From: Fragilaria crotonensis
Taxonomy: Eukaryota > Bacillariophyta > Fragilariophyceae > Fragilariales > Fragilariaceae
Reading direction: 5' to 3'
NCBI GenBank assembly: GCA_022925895.1
Contig: JAKSYS010000679.1
Coordinates: forward strand, 1-33,532
Length of the DNA stretch: 33,532 bases
Shown: piece by piece, positions 20,759 through 30,013 of the stretch
How the letters are laid out: the number at the start of each line of letters is the position of its first letter
Position numbering within the stretch: the first letter of the stretch is position 1
Notes under the pieces: model-generated
Told to the model about the DNA's origin: nothing
Seen by the model: the letters and a program-made list of their open reading frames with translations, nothing else
Database searches by the model: none
Made by a program: the position numbers and the translations under genes

Positions 20759-21436
20759 TCATTTGGAGCTCACCACAGGTGTAGTGCATCGCGATCGCAC
20801 TGGTGGTTCGCTTAATAAACGCTGGATAAAGCCGTGCCCCTTTTTGTTGGACTTCGGCTGGCGTTTGAAGAGGTCGCGAAGCTCGTTCACCGATGACTGC
20901 CGAACACGGGACGCGCGAGAGGGGATCTTCAGGAAAAACTCAACTGTATCATCATCGTCTGCTTGTCTCCTCGTTAGAGTGTTCACCTCTCCATCATCAA
21001 TTAAAGAGCCGCACGAGTCGATGCTGCTGAAGGAAACTCTCAACACTGACGGAATGTCATCGAAGGACATGGACTTGGAACGCGCAGGGCGCCCTTCTGG
21101 CTTCATCTCAAGGAGCGATCTGTCACAATTCCGTAGATGTTGCATACTCCGCCCTTGCTTTGTGTAGTCGATCAATAAACGTCTGGGATCGTCGGGCGTC
21201 GTTTTTGCAATAATCGTGTTCTTGTCCTCCGAATTCCCGCTGTTGCAGCATTGTTGAAACCGAGTAATCGATTCGTCTAAGCACCTGACGCAACTTCCGA
21301 GTTGTTGCATGTTCTTTCCTTGTCGTGTGTAGTCAACGAGCTGTCGTCGGGGTGCGGTTTCGCTTGATGAGAGTGTGGTGGTCATCATTTGTTTATGGAT
21401 GTTCGAGGTCAAGTCGAATTTTCCCAGGACGAGCAT
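20759..21436 (-). CDS. Hypothetical 225-residue protein with an internal repeat
   Basis: No known family recognised. Two copies of a 25-residue motif occur at about residues 29-54 and 83-108: RRQLVDYTRQGKNMQQLGSC and RRLLIDYTKQGRSMQHLRNC. The shared core is R-R-x-L-(V/I)-D-Y-T-(R/K)-Q-G-(K/R)-x-M-Q-x-L-x-x-C. The C-terminal half is polar, with a serine-rich stretch (RSKSMSFDDIPSVLRVSFSS), an acidic run and a basic end (LRDLFKRQPKSNKKGHG). There is no signal peptide or membrane helix. An ATG at 21388 (MMTTTLSSSE) may be the real start. Conservation of the core between the copies while the spacer differs argues for a real coding gene. The neighbouring F-box gene is on the same strand 990 bp away. 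Confidence 0.55.
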   Translation of the reverse strand: MLVLGKFDLTSNIHKQMMTTTLSSSETAPRRQLVDYTRQGKNMQQLGSCVRCLDESITRFQQCCNSGNSEDKNTIIAKTTPDDPRRLLIDYTKQGRSMQHLRNCDRSLLEMKPEGRPARSKSMSFDDIPSVLRVSFSSIDSCGSLIDDGEVNTLTRRQADDDDTVEFFLKIPSRASRVRQSSVNELRDLFKRQPKSNKKGHGFIQRLLSEPPVRSRCTTPVVSSK

Positions 21437-22068
21437 ACATTTGTGGGGCAGATTCGCTTGGATGTCGCATGCGACAGTTCTTTAAGGGACTTGATTTGGA
21501 ACTTGCGGAACAGGAACTATTCGTCGGAATTCCGAACTGGTTACAGAATGCTTGCTTTTTCGATGTAAATTCTACGTCGCACCAGTACACGATGCTGTGT
21601 CGAATTTCCGATTCTGACGCACGTCTTGTTGGGTGCAGATTCGTCGTGCCAATGTACAGACAGGATGGGTAATTTATAGGAGGCTTCGGTAACAAGCATT
21701 CCGACAGAGAGCGAGCGAAATCGGGTGCCACTAAATGAAGTTTTATCAAGCTGTTATTACCGGCTTATGTGTTCTCATACCCAGGTTCTAATCAATTTCG
21801 ATTTTGGAGTAAAAAATTTCTGAATGACACCCAAGCAATGGCTTCGTTTAGAAATACTAAAGAGCACTATAAAGTGCAATACGCAGGCACGGAATTGCCG
21901 AGTACCGGGAGCCCGGGAGCTATTGTACTCCCCCGAACTCCGATGCATATGCGTCCGATTTCCCATGCTTCCTTCTTCCAGGACTGGGAAAATCCAGAAC
22001 ACATGCTTCTACATAGGGATTCCACAACTGCCCCCGACAAAATCAGACTTTTCAACGATACTGGTACC
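21437..22068. other. Intergenic stretch without recognisable genes
   Basis: Open frames of up to 118 codons on both strands lack recognisable motifs or overlap one another. The first few hundred bases are presumably the upstream region of the 225-residue gene. Base composition becomes AT-rich towards the inverted-repeat element. Confidence 0.4.
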
Positions 22069-22747
22069 ACATAAAAATGGCTTTGGCCCAATAAAATGGC
22101 TTTGAACCAATCTCTTGTGAAATTCAAGGAACTCTACAAAAAACAATCCATTTTCCATAATTTCACACTGTGACCTATTATAAAGCTCTCCTTAGTTAAC
22201 CAATAGAGATATGTTCTGCTGATAGAAAAGCATTTTAATTTCTCAATTCTCTGAAAAATGCATACTGCAGATGAGTCGTCAAAACATTGTTGCACGACCA
22301 TTTTTCACATGTCGAGGATGCCCTCCCAATTTCTACAAGCTACAGTTCTGTATATTTTCATACGTTTGAGAGAATTCCACTTGGCATTCATTCTACTCTG
22401 TGTGGTACAAACAGCTCGTACAAAACCCTGTACCAATACGAATTTCGATTGACGATTTTCTCATCAAACTCTTGTGAAAAATATTGAGAACAGAATATAA
22501 AATATTATATATATATATGTATACATATTTGTACGCGACTTTGAATGAGTAAATGAATAAGGAAGACTTGTAAATCATCAATAGGCAATTCGGATCTTGC
22601 TCCAGTACTTTGATCATTCTTCAGTGCTGTTGACAAGCAGATGAAGGATCAATGATACAAGAACTGTTTGATAAACATTTATGTTTCTACGGAGATATAG
22701 TAATTTGAAACTCTTGTGAAACTATTGGTTCCAAGCCATTTTTATGT
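22069..22747. mobile_element. AT-rich 679-bp segment bounded by 24-bp inverted repeats (MITE-like)
   Basis: The left end reads ACATAAAAATGGCTTT then GGCCCAAT (22069-22092). The right end (22724-22747) is its inverted copy with 21 of 24 positions matching. A second, partial copy of the left end follows at 22093-22111. The undecamer CTCTTGTGAAA occurs near both ends and at 22469. The interior is AT-rich, with a (TA)n run at 22507-22520, and codes for nothing recognisable. This fits a non-autonomous DNA transposon. No clear target duplication was found, so the exact ends remain open. Confidence 0.5.
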
Positions 22748-22759
22748 TGTAGTATTCTA

Positions 22760-23010
22760 GCGCATCGGTCACATTCCGATTCTACGTCTGACATATCTAC
22801 TCGACGATATAATTCTTTCGCTCTCCATTTTTGAGCATTGATTGACCATAATATTCTTTTCCGTTCTGTTTCTACGTATGCATATGTACTCGACCAAAGT
22901 CTCCTTTCACAGTACATTTTTACGTATCTATAGACCAAAACATTCTTTCGCATCCTCTACACCACCATTTCTACGTGCCTACTCGACTATGATATTCTTG
23001 CTCATCCTTG
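22760..23010. repeat. Degenerate tandem repeat, unit about 42-52 bp (left array)
   Basis: About five diverged units share the pattern ACTCGAC-x-ATxATATTCTT, a CTCATCCT-like block and TTTCTACGTATCT. The last unit (ACTCGACTATGATATTCTTGCTCATCCTTGACAC from about 22981) is nearly the same as units of the right array at 27126-27330, in the same orientation. Confidence 0.65.
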
Positions 23011-24077
23011 ACACGCACCTCAGAGTCTATTTATCGATGGCTTGTTTCATTGTTTTGCTACATACCGTTGGGACGCGTAGACTCGGTATATAAAAATTTA
23101 GTTGAAGCCTCAAATTCTCGAGCAAAGCTCATCCACAACAGATTGACACCATACGCACGTTGTCAATCGATCTTTCATGTCATCGTTGCCATTATTTCAC
23201 TTATTGGTTTGCAATGATCCCAGGCAGAAAGCTGTTCACAAATCCTGCATCAAAGGCGACTGCTGCTCGGTGTGTTTTGAACGCCTTCATGAGGCGTTCA
23301 ATAAGTTGCAAGGTAAGTGCAGGCGTCGTGCTATCGTCTCCTCCGCTGTTTTCTTTGTTTTTATAAACAGCAAAGTAAGCACACATGTATGCCCGTGCCC
23401 GTCGAGAGAGCTTGCGCACTGTTTTCGTTGTTAGAATGTCTCTGCCTGCTTGAACATTCATGTACTAATGCCTTGAAAGACTCCTTTCCCTTTTTAGAAG
23501 CCAAAGGCATTTGTCGATACACACCTTTAGATATACCCCAACTGTATTCAATACCCTCACCAGCCAACTCGGCATGGAACTTTGGCGTGATTATAACGGA
23601 CACACCAAGTTCGTGGCCCACATATTGGAGTGCTGTCAATTCTTTGGCAAAGTCCAAGCAGCTGGCCATGATGTATTTCAAGCTCCAATTCTCTGCGTCC
23701 TCCAAAATGTTGCCATCTTCATCCTTCGCGAGGTCCATTGTGTATTTGTCGATTTGACCCTTGTCAATCCATCCCTGCTCCCAGAGGACTTGAAGGAGGC
23801 CTTTTGGCTGGCCTTGCCATCCCTTTTTCTCTCGTGTCCGAATGATCTTCGTGTCGATATTATTTGTCGTTGCAAGCTACTGCAATTCTGATAGGCAATA
23901 TTGGCGTCGGTCGTTTAATACACTGAGGACAGCAAGGTCAGTTTTAAGTTCTGCAATTGTTTTATTTCGTGTTCGTGGGGCACCTGGTGGTGGTGGAAGT
24001 ATGCGATCATGACGATTGGCTTCTCGTTCCTCATTAGTCATCCAGAAGGGACCAACGTCATCAGCTTGAAATAGAAA

Positions 24078-24093
24078 TGATTGGGTGTCACCA
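24078..24093. repeat. Left copy of a 16-bp target-site duplication
   Basis: TGATTGGGTGTCACCA, identical to 24715-24730. On the minus strand both copies encode part of the transposase (Gly-Asp-Thr-Gln-Ser), which shows that the sequence between them was inserted into the transposase gene. Confidence 0.85.
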
Positions 24094-24714
24094 TCTCGAC
24101 ACACTGGCACACGCGTGCAGCAATGTCTCTCTCGGAGCACGACAAACTGGAGAACAAAGCGGGCATAAGTCGCACCCACAAGGCACTGTCGGCGACAGCA
24201 ACATTCACACGTTCAATATGGCTGGGACGTAATGACACCCTACACAAGCAGAAAGAAACAGAGGAGGACAGCCTCGGATACTCAACAGAATCGGCGGAGA
24301 TACGACACTACCACTCACATCCACAAAATCTACCAGCATCCAACAGACACTACTGTTCCACTACGAAGTCGATAACCTCCACCCGCCGAGTTCGAAAAGC
24401 CAGGGCAATGCTCCTCAAACATGGTAGCTACCAACGCAGTATAACTCAATACATCACACAAACGCACGAGAGCCCTCCTACTCAACATGAAAATGCCCCT
24501 CAGCGAGACCACTGCCAAGTACCAGCACACCGAGGAAAGACAACACAACAACGGATGACAAGTTCTACCCCGGGCGACCACCAGACCCACTCACCACACC
24601 ACCCGAAAATCCTTCGCTACCATCATAGGGGTCGCTGAGGTTGGGTACCTATTGCGCTCTTGATATAAGTTCCCAACCCAGGTTAACCTATACAATTCGT
24701 TTTGAAATTTAATT
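24094..24714 (+). mobile_element. 5'-truncated non-LTR retrotransposon inserted in the transposase
   Basis: This 621-bp segment interrupts the transposase and is flanked by perfect 16-bp direct repeats, the size expected for target-primed reverse transcription. A plus-strand frame open to 24638 contains SIWLGRNDTLHKQKETE and later AEIRHYHSHPQNLPASNRHY. These resemble the tail of LINE reverse transcriptases, which often end in a 'W..RN..LH' block followed by a charged helix region. The frame stops at 24636-24638 and is followed by a stem-loop (GGTTGGG 24639-24645 with CCCAACC 24672-24678) and an AT-rich end without a long poly(A). A 3' hairpin could serve as the reverse-transcriptase recognition site. 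Only the last quarter or so of an element is present. Insertion is certain; the LINE assignment is moderately sure. Confidence 0.65.
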
Positions 24715-24730
24715 TGATTGGGTGTCACCA
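24715..24730. repeat. Right copy of the 16-bp target-site duplication
   Basis: Identical to 24078-24093. Beyond it the transposase reading resumes on the minus strand (LSAGDTQS joined to FLFQADDVGPF). Confidence 0.85.
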
Positions 24731-27125
24731 GCAGATAAGGTACATTGATGCATGCCAAGGTAACCATCATGCTCTTTTATCTTCGACTCACGCATTCTCG
24801 GCTGTGCTCCCCCATAGCCTCTATTCATACTGTAAGCATCCAATCCATTGGTCAACTTCTTTGCATGTCAGAGTGGTCGAATAGAAAAATGAAGCCAAAT
24901 TGCGGGTAGAGGACTTTAACGCAGTTGACGCAGTCCTCAACTTGGATACTCATATGATTGTAAGTCCAATAACCTACATTGTTTTCCCCTAACTCAAAAC
25001 TCAAAAACTGCGACTCTTTCAGATCCCTTTTGCCACATTGACCGTGAATTGCCATCGCTGCATTGACGTCGACATAGTTTGTACCGCGACGTACTTCATT
25101 TGTTTCTTCCAATTGAATGCGACTGATGTGAACACCAAAGCTGGTTTCACGAGATTGTATTGCTGAAATCATCAGACTCAAGCCGTCGGTCTTGGGCAAT
25201 AACGTCCGTTGACCTAGCGGTCTAACCCATTGCTTTTGATTTGAGATGATGCTGGCTGTACACGCTTTTGTCTTGCCCAAACAATATAAGCGGCTTTTCT
25301 TCTGGCGGTTTGCGAGTGTCCCCCGAACGTACCAAAGCCCATTTCCTCTGCAACAACATCGTGAAGCATATCAAAGTCATCGACGTGGAATTCGACCATT
25401 TCCTCCTCTGTCTGTTGTTGATCCTGGTAAATGTATCCTCGCCGAGCATCATTGTCGTATGATATCTTCTTCTCTGACTTCCACTTCTCCACAGCTTCTT
25501 TTGTAACTCGTGAGATACTTTGTGCAAAATTCATTGCGATGGAAAACAACATTGGGTCGCTCATGTCCATCGACAAAAAAGGATTTCTTTTGGTTGTCAT
25601 AATGAAACCCTAAACAACGGAGCCATCGCCATGCTTTTGTAAATGCAATAGGAGAATCTAGATAACTGTTGAGTAGACTCTCCTTAGTAGCTTCCGCATC
25701 TTCTTCATCCTCATCCTCGTTGGTCGTCTCGTTTGTCGTTCTTGCTGCCTCGTTTGCCATAGCATTTGGTATTATCGTCGCGATCAGCTCATTCCGTGCC
25801 TACTCAACTGTGAGATCGGCAAGGTTCCTAACGCAGTACTCAATCTACGGCAGTGTTATTTCTTCCCGAAAGTATTCAAGTAGATTGGGGAGTGCCTTGT
25901 TTTGCTTGTGGGTCTTTGGATCTGGCACTGGAAAGCGCTCACGATTCGCCCAAGCAAGGCATTCCAGCCTGCAACGGTACGTTCATTGGTTGCCGCTGCT
26001 TCAATCCCCATCCTGTTGCAATCTAACACAGCGCGAACGCAACAATCTTCTATCCATCTGGCCGAATTCATTTCCTCGATCGCGTTCGTATATGCCAAAC
26101 ATAGAATACAACATCTCTGTCGAATTATAAAGATATCGTATGGAGAACATAGATTATCCTTATCATGTTTGTCAATTAAATCCTTCCAACCATCGGCAGT
26201 TCTGTTCACTTGCTGCAGCCTTTCGATCCGTTTGTGAAGAACATCAAGAACATCTCGGTCATCACTTGAATTTCCAAGAAAGAGCTTCTTGGCTTCCGGA
26301 CTGTCCCAATACGTCTGCACAACAATCTTTGATGACGCAGGACCATGCTTTTGGCTTCTTTGCTTTGTCCTCTGCTTCTACTTGTGCAAGGGCTCTTCGT
26401 TTTGCAGTCGATTGATCCGCTATTTCATTTGTCAAATCAACCACCTCTGTGACACCTCGCAAGACACTGTAATGGTCATTAAGCCTCGCATCGTGGAGCA
26501 GAGACAAGAAGCTTTTCTTACCATCTGGCGGGCATTGCACCAACCCTCCTGGGGTTGTTATGTAGTATCCCCAAGTATTCAGTTTTGGATTGCCGAAGGG
26601 ATCCTGACCAAAACTACACCGTCAGAATCGACCAGTTTGGTTCGAATCCGTGTAATGATCATCAAGTACCGCGCCACCACACGATGAAATTGCTTTGTTC
26701 AGCATACCCCTATTGAAACCAAGGGTCTCAAGAGTCAGAAACTGAGCCTTGATTGTGCAAAAGAAGGTCTCGTCTGACAGCCATTTGTCTTGGTATCGTT
26801 TGTGCTTGACTACTTCGAGCCAACTTTGGAAGTATGTCTGTAGGGTCTTCATTTCGCCTTAACTGCCCTAGCTAGCAAGTCAAACACTATGCTCGGGTGG
26901 GCGACGGAGTCAGATGCAGTAAAAGCTTGGGCAGTTTCAAAGTGGAAGTGAATCAAATTGTCGCAACAATCTCATCATCGGGAGAGTGCTTTTTGTGTGG
27001 TGCCGATCGTGTTGTTTTTGGTGCGCGAGGATGCCGGATCGGCATCCAAAACCGTGGCGTCAATAATTTTGTACCATTCCTACACAACTTATACTCTAGA
27101 TGTTAAAAAAGTTCGAATCCAGCCA

Positions 27126-27330
27126 TACTCGACAATAATATTCTTACTCATCCTTGACACCTCAATTTCTACGTATCTACTCGACCTAATCATTTTTTCG
27201 CATCTTCGACACCTTGATTTTTTCGTATCTACTAGACTATGATATTCTTACTCACCCTAGAGACCCTTGCCACCTTGCCACTTCTACTTAAGTATATCTA
27301 TTCGACAAAAATACTCTTGCTCACGCCAGA
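27126..27330. repeat. Degenerate ~52-bp tandem repeat (right array)
   Basis: Four units start at ACTCGACAATAATATTCTT, ACTCGACCTAATCATTTTTT, ACTAGACTATGATATTCTT and ATTCGACAAAAATACTCTT. The first two are exactly 52 bp; the third is longer. It is the same repeat family and orientation as 22760-23010, on the other side of the transposase remnant. Confidence 0.7.
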
Positions 27331-27389
27331 TCCCTCGTAAACAACATTCCACTTACAAGGCAACGACGCTCCGGCCCAACTTCTACCAT

Positions 27390-28470
27390 GCATATTCTGT
27401 GCGTCGTTGTTCAGACAGATAAAGTAGGCGGGTAACGACATAAAGAAGAAGAAGTCATTCATCGTGGTGACGAGGTAGGCAAGCCAACAGCCACGAATGT
27501 TGCAAGCCATCGCCTCTTTTTGCGCTTCGTGATGTGCGGCTCAACATTTTTGCGACATTTTGTCTACCATCGATCCTCGCGCAGTCGTCAAAGAAGTTTC
27601 TATGGCTTAACCGTGCCGATCCAGATTTGGACCCCGTGTTGAAGGATCCCTTGATTGCGATGATCCAACAATAACACAATATACTCTTGATTCTAACCAG
27701 AACCCAGAAGGCTTCCGACACCAAGAGTACGTAGCTGACATCATTCCCACAAACGTTTGGAGTGGGCCGTATGAGTAGCTCCGAAGATTTCATAACGAGG
27801 CCCAATCCCGTATGCTCAGTGAGAATCGACTGGATGCGGATGACGGCCTTCATTCCGCATTTGTCGAGTACACTCAACTCGTCGCGACTGAAGAACTATC
27901 ATCGTCGGACCATGAGTGGGTAATATACTGCGCGTCTGCCCATTTGGAATCAAACAGAAATTGAGATCGGACATTGGTTTTACGGTCGGTGTAATGGAAA
28001 TGGGCTGCATCACACCCGGTTTGTCATATGTTTATGGGACCAAAGCGACACGGTCCGATACGACAATAGGGGCTCACAGCTTCCTCCATAGAAAGGCACC
28101 ACAAACGTAAGTCAAAGTGCATACGCCATACGAAGGTGCTAAATCAAAAACAGCGATTCGTGCTCGGACACCCACAAGCTCTGGAATGAATGATGTTGTT
28201 ATTGGAAGTCAGGATCAAAGCGTGGCGATCAGGATGGCAGAGACTGTTGCAAATGTTCTAGAGGAGATGTGGATTGGCGTGGGGTAATCTTTCGGCATTA
28301 AGAAAGCAACTGCGAGGGGCTTTCGACGGTCTCTGACGCAGCACGTGCCACAAATTGTAGCCGACAATCTACGAGGTCAATGCACGAAGGGCCATTCGTG
28401 TAAGGACAACACCAAGCATGCTCTGGAGGAATTGCTGAGATCTGACAGGAGAAAGCTAGCGATCAAGTGA
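27390..28470 (+). pseudogene. Broken glycosyltransferase-like gene (resembles PF11316 rhamnosyl transferase type)
   Basis: Conserved-looking blocks occur in order on the plus strand but in three frames. They are FIVVTR near 27,458; LFALRDVRLNIFATFCLPSI and FLWLNRADPDLDPVLKDPLI (27,516-27,660); NQNPEGFRHQEYVADIIP and NRLDADDGLHSAFVEY (27,690-27,870, after a frame change and with a TAG inside); ITPGLSYVYGTKATRSD (about 28,005); RARTPTSSGMNDV (about 28,160); and VADNLRGQCTKGHSCKDNTK close to the final TGA at 28468-28470. The R-L-D-(A/D)-D-D block is the nucleotide-sugar/metal-binding type motif of this putative rhamnosyltransferase family, common in diatoms. At least two frame changes and three in-frame stops (27,672, about 27,774 and about 28,287, plus one at about 28,108) make it non-functional. 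Family naming is from memory of motifs and is moderate. Confidence 0.55.
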
Positions 28471-28841
28471 ACGTTGGCAACGATGTCGACCTATTAACGT
28501 TTTTTCAATTTTTCATGTGTACGAGAAACGCATGTTATACGCAGCAAACCAGTGGTGCAAGGCTGTGAGTAGTAAATCAGCAGCTAGATGGCAGCTTGTC
28601 TTTGCTTAGTAGAAGTCTGCAATAATCACCTGCCTTGCTGACCCTCGCTCCTGAAACGACACCGCTTGCAGCAGCAGACGAGGCGGACTTGAAGGCGTAG
28701 ACGGATCGGTCATGGTCGGAGGGAACAGAGAGAAAAGCAACAAAGCTATTTATCGCATGCACTACTAGATCAGAGATTACTCTATCTGCGGATGCAGGTC
28801 TTGTCGACGTGGCCTGTAGGATAGCAGGACAGATGACTCTA
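28471..28841. other. Intergenic, downstream of two facing genes
   Basis: Between the glycosyltransferase remnant (+) and the small secreted gene (-). It contains the first copy of the GATCAGAGATTACTCTATCT repeat from 28769. The 112-codon minus-strand frame across this stretch is in a shadow frame of the small gene and has no recognised feature. Confidence 0.4.
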
Positions 28842-28913
28842 TCAAGAAAAAGAGGCCACGATCGTAAAGCAGCACGCAGAGAAGCCGCACCAGGCAGCAA
28901 TGGATATTCCCGC
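28769..28913. repeat. 145-bp direct repeat, copy 1 (covers the 3' end of the small secreted gene)
   Basis: Runs from GATCAGAGATTACTC to about ATTCCCGC and matches 29869-30013 along its whole length with scattered substitutions. It contains the last ~25 codons of the small secreted gene and its 3' flank. Confidence 0.75.
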
Positions 28914-29129
28914 AATGGCTCCTACGGACAGTCCGGTCGCCACAATCACGCAACATCCTTCTCCACTAAGGCAGTTCTCAACAATCTCGCCGAACTGCGC
29001 GATACACTCCGTCGGAGAAAGTTTCTTTTCCTCCTGGAGAAGACGAGGAGCTTCGAAAGCTTCATGGTAGACGCACAATACTGCGATAATGGCCAAAAGA
29101 AAAAGTAGTTTCGTGGCAAGGGTCTTCAT
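28842..29129 (-). CDS. Small secreted or membrane protein with cysteine-containing hydrophobic core
   Basis: Ninety-five residues from the ATG at 29129. The first 27 (MKTLATKLLFLLAIIAVLCV then YHEAFEA) form a clear signal peptide or anchor. The mature part starts PRLLQEEKKLSPTECIAQFG, continues ENCLSGEGCCVIVATGLSVG, and ends with AIAGISIAAWCGFSACCFTI: seven cysteines in 68 residues, two as CC pairs, and a Gly/Ala-rich stretch able to span a membrane. No family recognised. The upstream DNA holds a plausible 5'-UTR intron (minus strand GTGAGT at 29277 to CTCAGCAG at 29172). The 3' end is duplicated at 29943-30013. An upstream in-frame extension to 29183 exists, but the signal peptide favours 29129. 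Confidence 0.55.
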   Translation of the reverse strand: MKTLATKLLFLLAIIAVLCVYHEAFEAPRLLQEEKKLSPTECIAQFGEIVENCLSGEGCCVIVATGLSVGAIAGISIAAWCGFSACCFTIVASFS

Positions 29130-29171
29130 ACGATGATTTTTCACGGTCGACGATTCGAAGTTTGGTAGAAC

Positions 29172-29277
29172 CTGCTGAGACAATCGACACGAGGATGGTA
29201 AACGGTTTGGCCCTCGTTAGATTTGTCCAATTGGATAGAACATATGGATGCAACCATTGCCGAGACCGTAACTCACC
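29172..29277 (-). other. Possible 5'-UTR intron of the small secreted gene
   Basis: Minus-strand GTGAGTTACGG donor and GTCTCAGCAG acceptor, 106 nt, ending 42 nt before the ATG. Splice-site quality is good, but there is no coding frame to test it. Confidence 0.35.
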
Positions 29278-29311
29278 TACAGGCGCCCTTCGTTTTCTGT
29301 TTTCCTTTTTT

Positions 29312-29921
29312 AATGGGGTGAGGAAGTTAGTACTAGATCGCTCAAAAAAAGGCATACGCGCGAAACGGCATACGCTCGTAGCCAGTTGCGTTCATATCCG
29401 CGCTTGTTTTTAATCGCCTCTGATTGCGCCGAGGTGATCAGAGATTACTCTATCTGCGGATGCAGGTCTTGTCGACGTGGCCTGTAGGAATGGGGTGAGG
29501 AAATCAGTAGAAATTGTGCCGCGACACGAAAGGGTATGCGCTTCAAAAAAGGGCATACGCGCGAAAAGGCATACGCGCCAAACCGCATACGCTCGTAGCC
29601 AGTTGCGTTCATATCCCCGCTTGTTTTTTATCGCCTCTGATTGCGCCGAGGTGATCAAAGATTATTCTATCTGCGGATGCAGGTCTTGTCGACGTGGCCT
29701 GTAGGAATGGGGTGAGGAAATTAGTGGAAATTGTGCCGCGACACGAAAGGGTATGCGCTTCAAAAAAGCGCATACGCGTGAAAAGATATACGCGCAAAAC
29801 GGCATACGCTCGTAGCCACTTGCGTTCATATCCGCGCTTGTTATTGCATCTGATTGCGCCGGCGAGGTGATCAGAGATTACTCTATCTGCGGATGCAGGT
29901 CTTGTCGATGTGGCCTGTAGG
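29312..29921. repeat. Tandem array of a ~217-bp unit, three copies
   Basis: Units begin with AATGGGGTGAGGAA at 29312, 29489 and 29706 (177, 217 and about 216 bp). Each contains a run of GCATACGC-like octamers (GGGCATACGCGCG, GGCATACGC, CGCATACGCTCG). Units 2 and 3 also have an opposing GGTATGCGC that can pair with them, and all carry TTGCGTTCATATCC and the GATCAGAGATTACTCTATCT block shared with the small secreted gene's 3' flank. Frames across it (82 and 123 codons on -) merely follow the repeat and are not called as genes. Confidence 0.8.
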
Positions 29922-30013
29922 ACAGCAGGACAGACGACTCTATCAAGAAACATAGGCAAAGACCGTAGAGCAGCACGCACAGAAGCCGCACCAGGCAGCG
30001 TTTGAGATTCCCA
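29869..30013. repeat. 145-bp direct repeat, copy 2 (orphan 3' end of the small secreted gene)
   Basis: Matches 28769-28913. On the minus strand it still reads AAWCGFCACCSTVFAYVS then stop, the counterpart of AAWCGFSACCFTIVASFS in the intact gene, but similarity ends at about 30013, so the signal peptide and most of the gene are missing here. Confidence 0.75.

Larger units (their letters stand above)
23201..26852 (-). pseudogene. Decayed DDE transposase gene (Tc1/mariner-related family)
   Basis: Read down the minus strand, conserved pieces of one transposase of about 1,000 residues appear in order but in changing frames. They are WLRCLGFHYDNQKKSFFVDG and HERPNVVFHRNEF (25,640-25,550), FHVDDF, KPLILFGQDKS (first catalytic Asp, about 25,300), LLPKTDGLSLMISAIQSRE, GYWTY, FIFLFDHS (second Asp, about 24,870), GPFWMTNEERE, KGLLQVLWEQGWID, PKFHAELAGEGIEYSWGISK (catalytic Glu, about 23,560) and ERLMKAFKTHRAAVAFDAGF near the C-terminus. 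The family resembles DDE endonucleases common in fungi, oomycetes and diatoms. Damage includes an in-frame TGA at 26622, frame changes near 26,320, 25,300 and 24,860, TAG stops near 25,790-25,840, and a retrotransposon insertion at 24,094. It cannot make an intact enzyme. Terminal inverted repeats were not found. Confidence 0.82.

Noticed and set aside
21393..21749. 118-codon minus-strand frame upstream of the 225-residue gene
   Set aside because: It overlaps an equally long plus-strand frame, has no motif, and probably lies in upstream untranslated sequence.
24081..24638. 185-codon plus-strand frame as a host gene
   Set aside because: It begins in a target-site duplication inside the transposase and is the truncated end of an inserted element.
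25214..26852. Separate small genes of 76-154 codons on the minus strand
   Set aside because: They are consecutive pieces of one decayed transposase in different frames, in the right order.
29312..29921. Tandem array as a CRISPR array
   Set aside because: Units are ~217 bp with no unique spacers, in a eukaryotic context.
29410..29980. Minus-strand frames of 82 and 123 codons across the 217-bp array
   Set aside because: They only follow the repeat units (ATSTRPASADR recurs with each unit), with no start context or domain.
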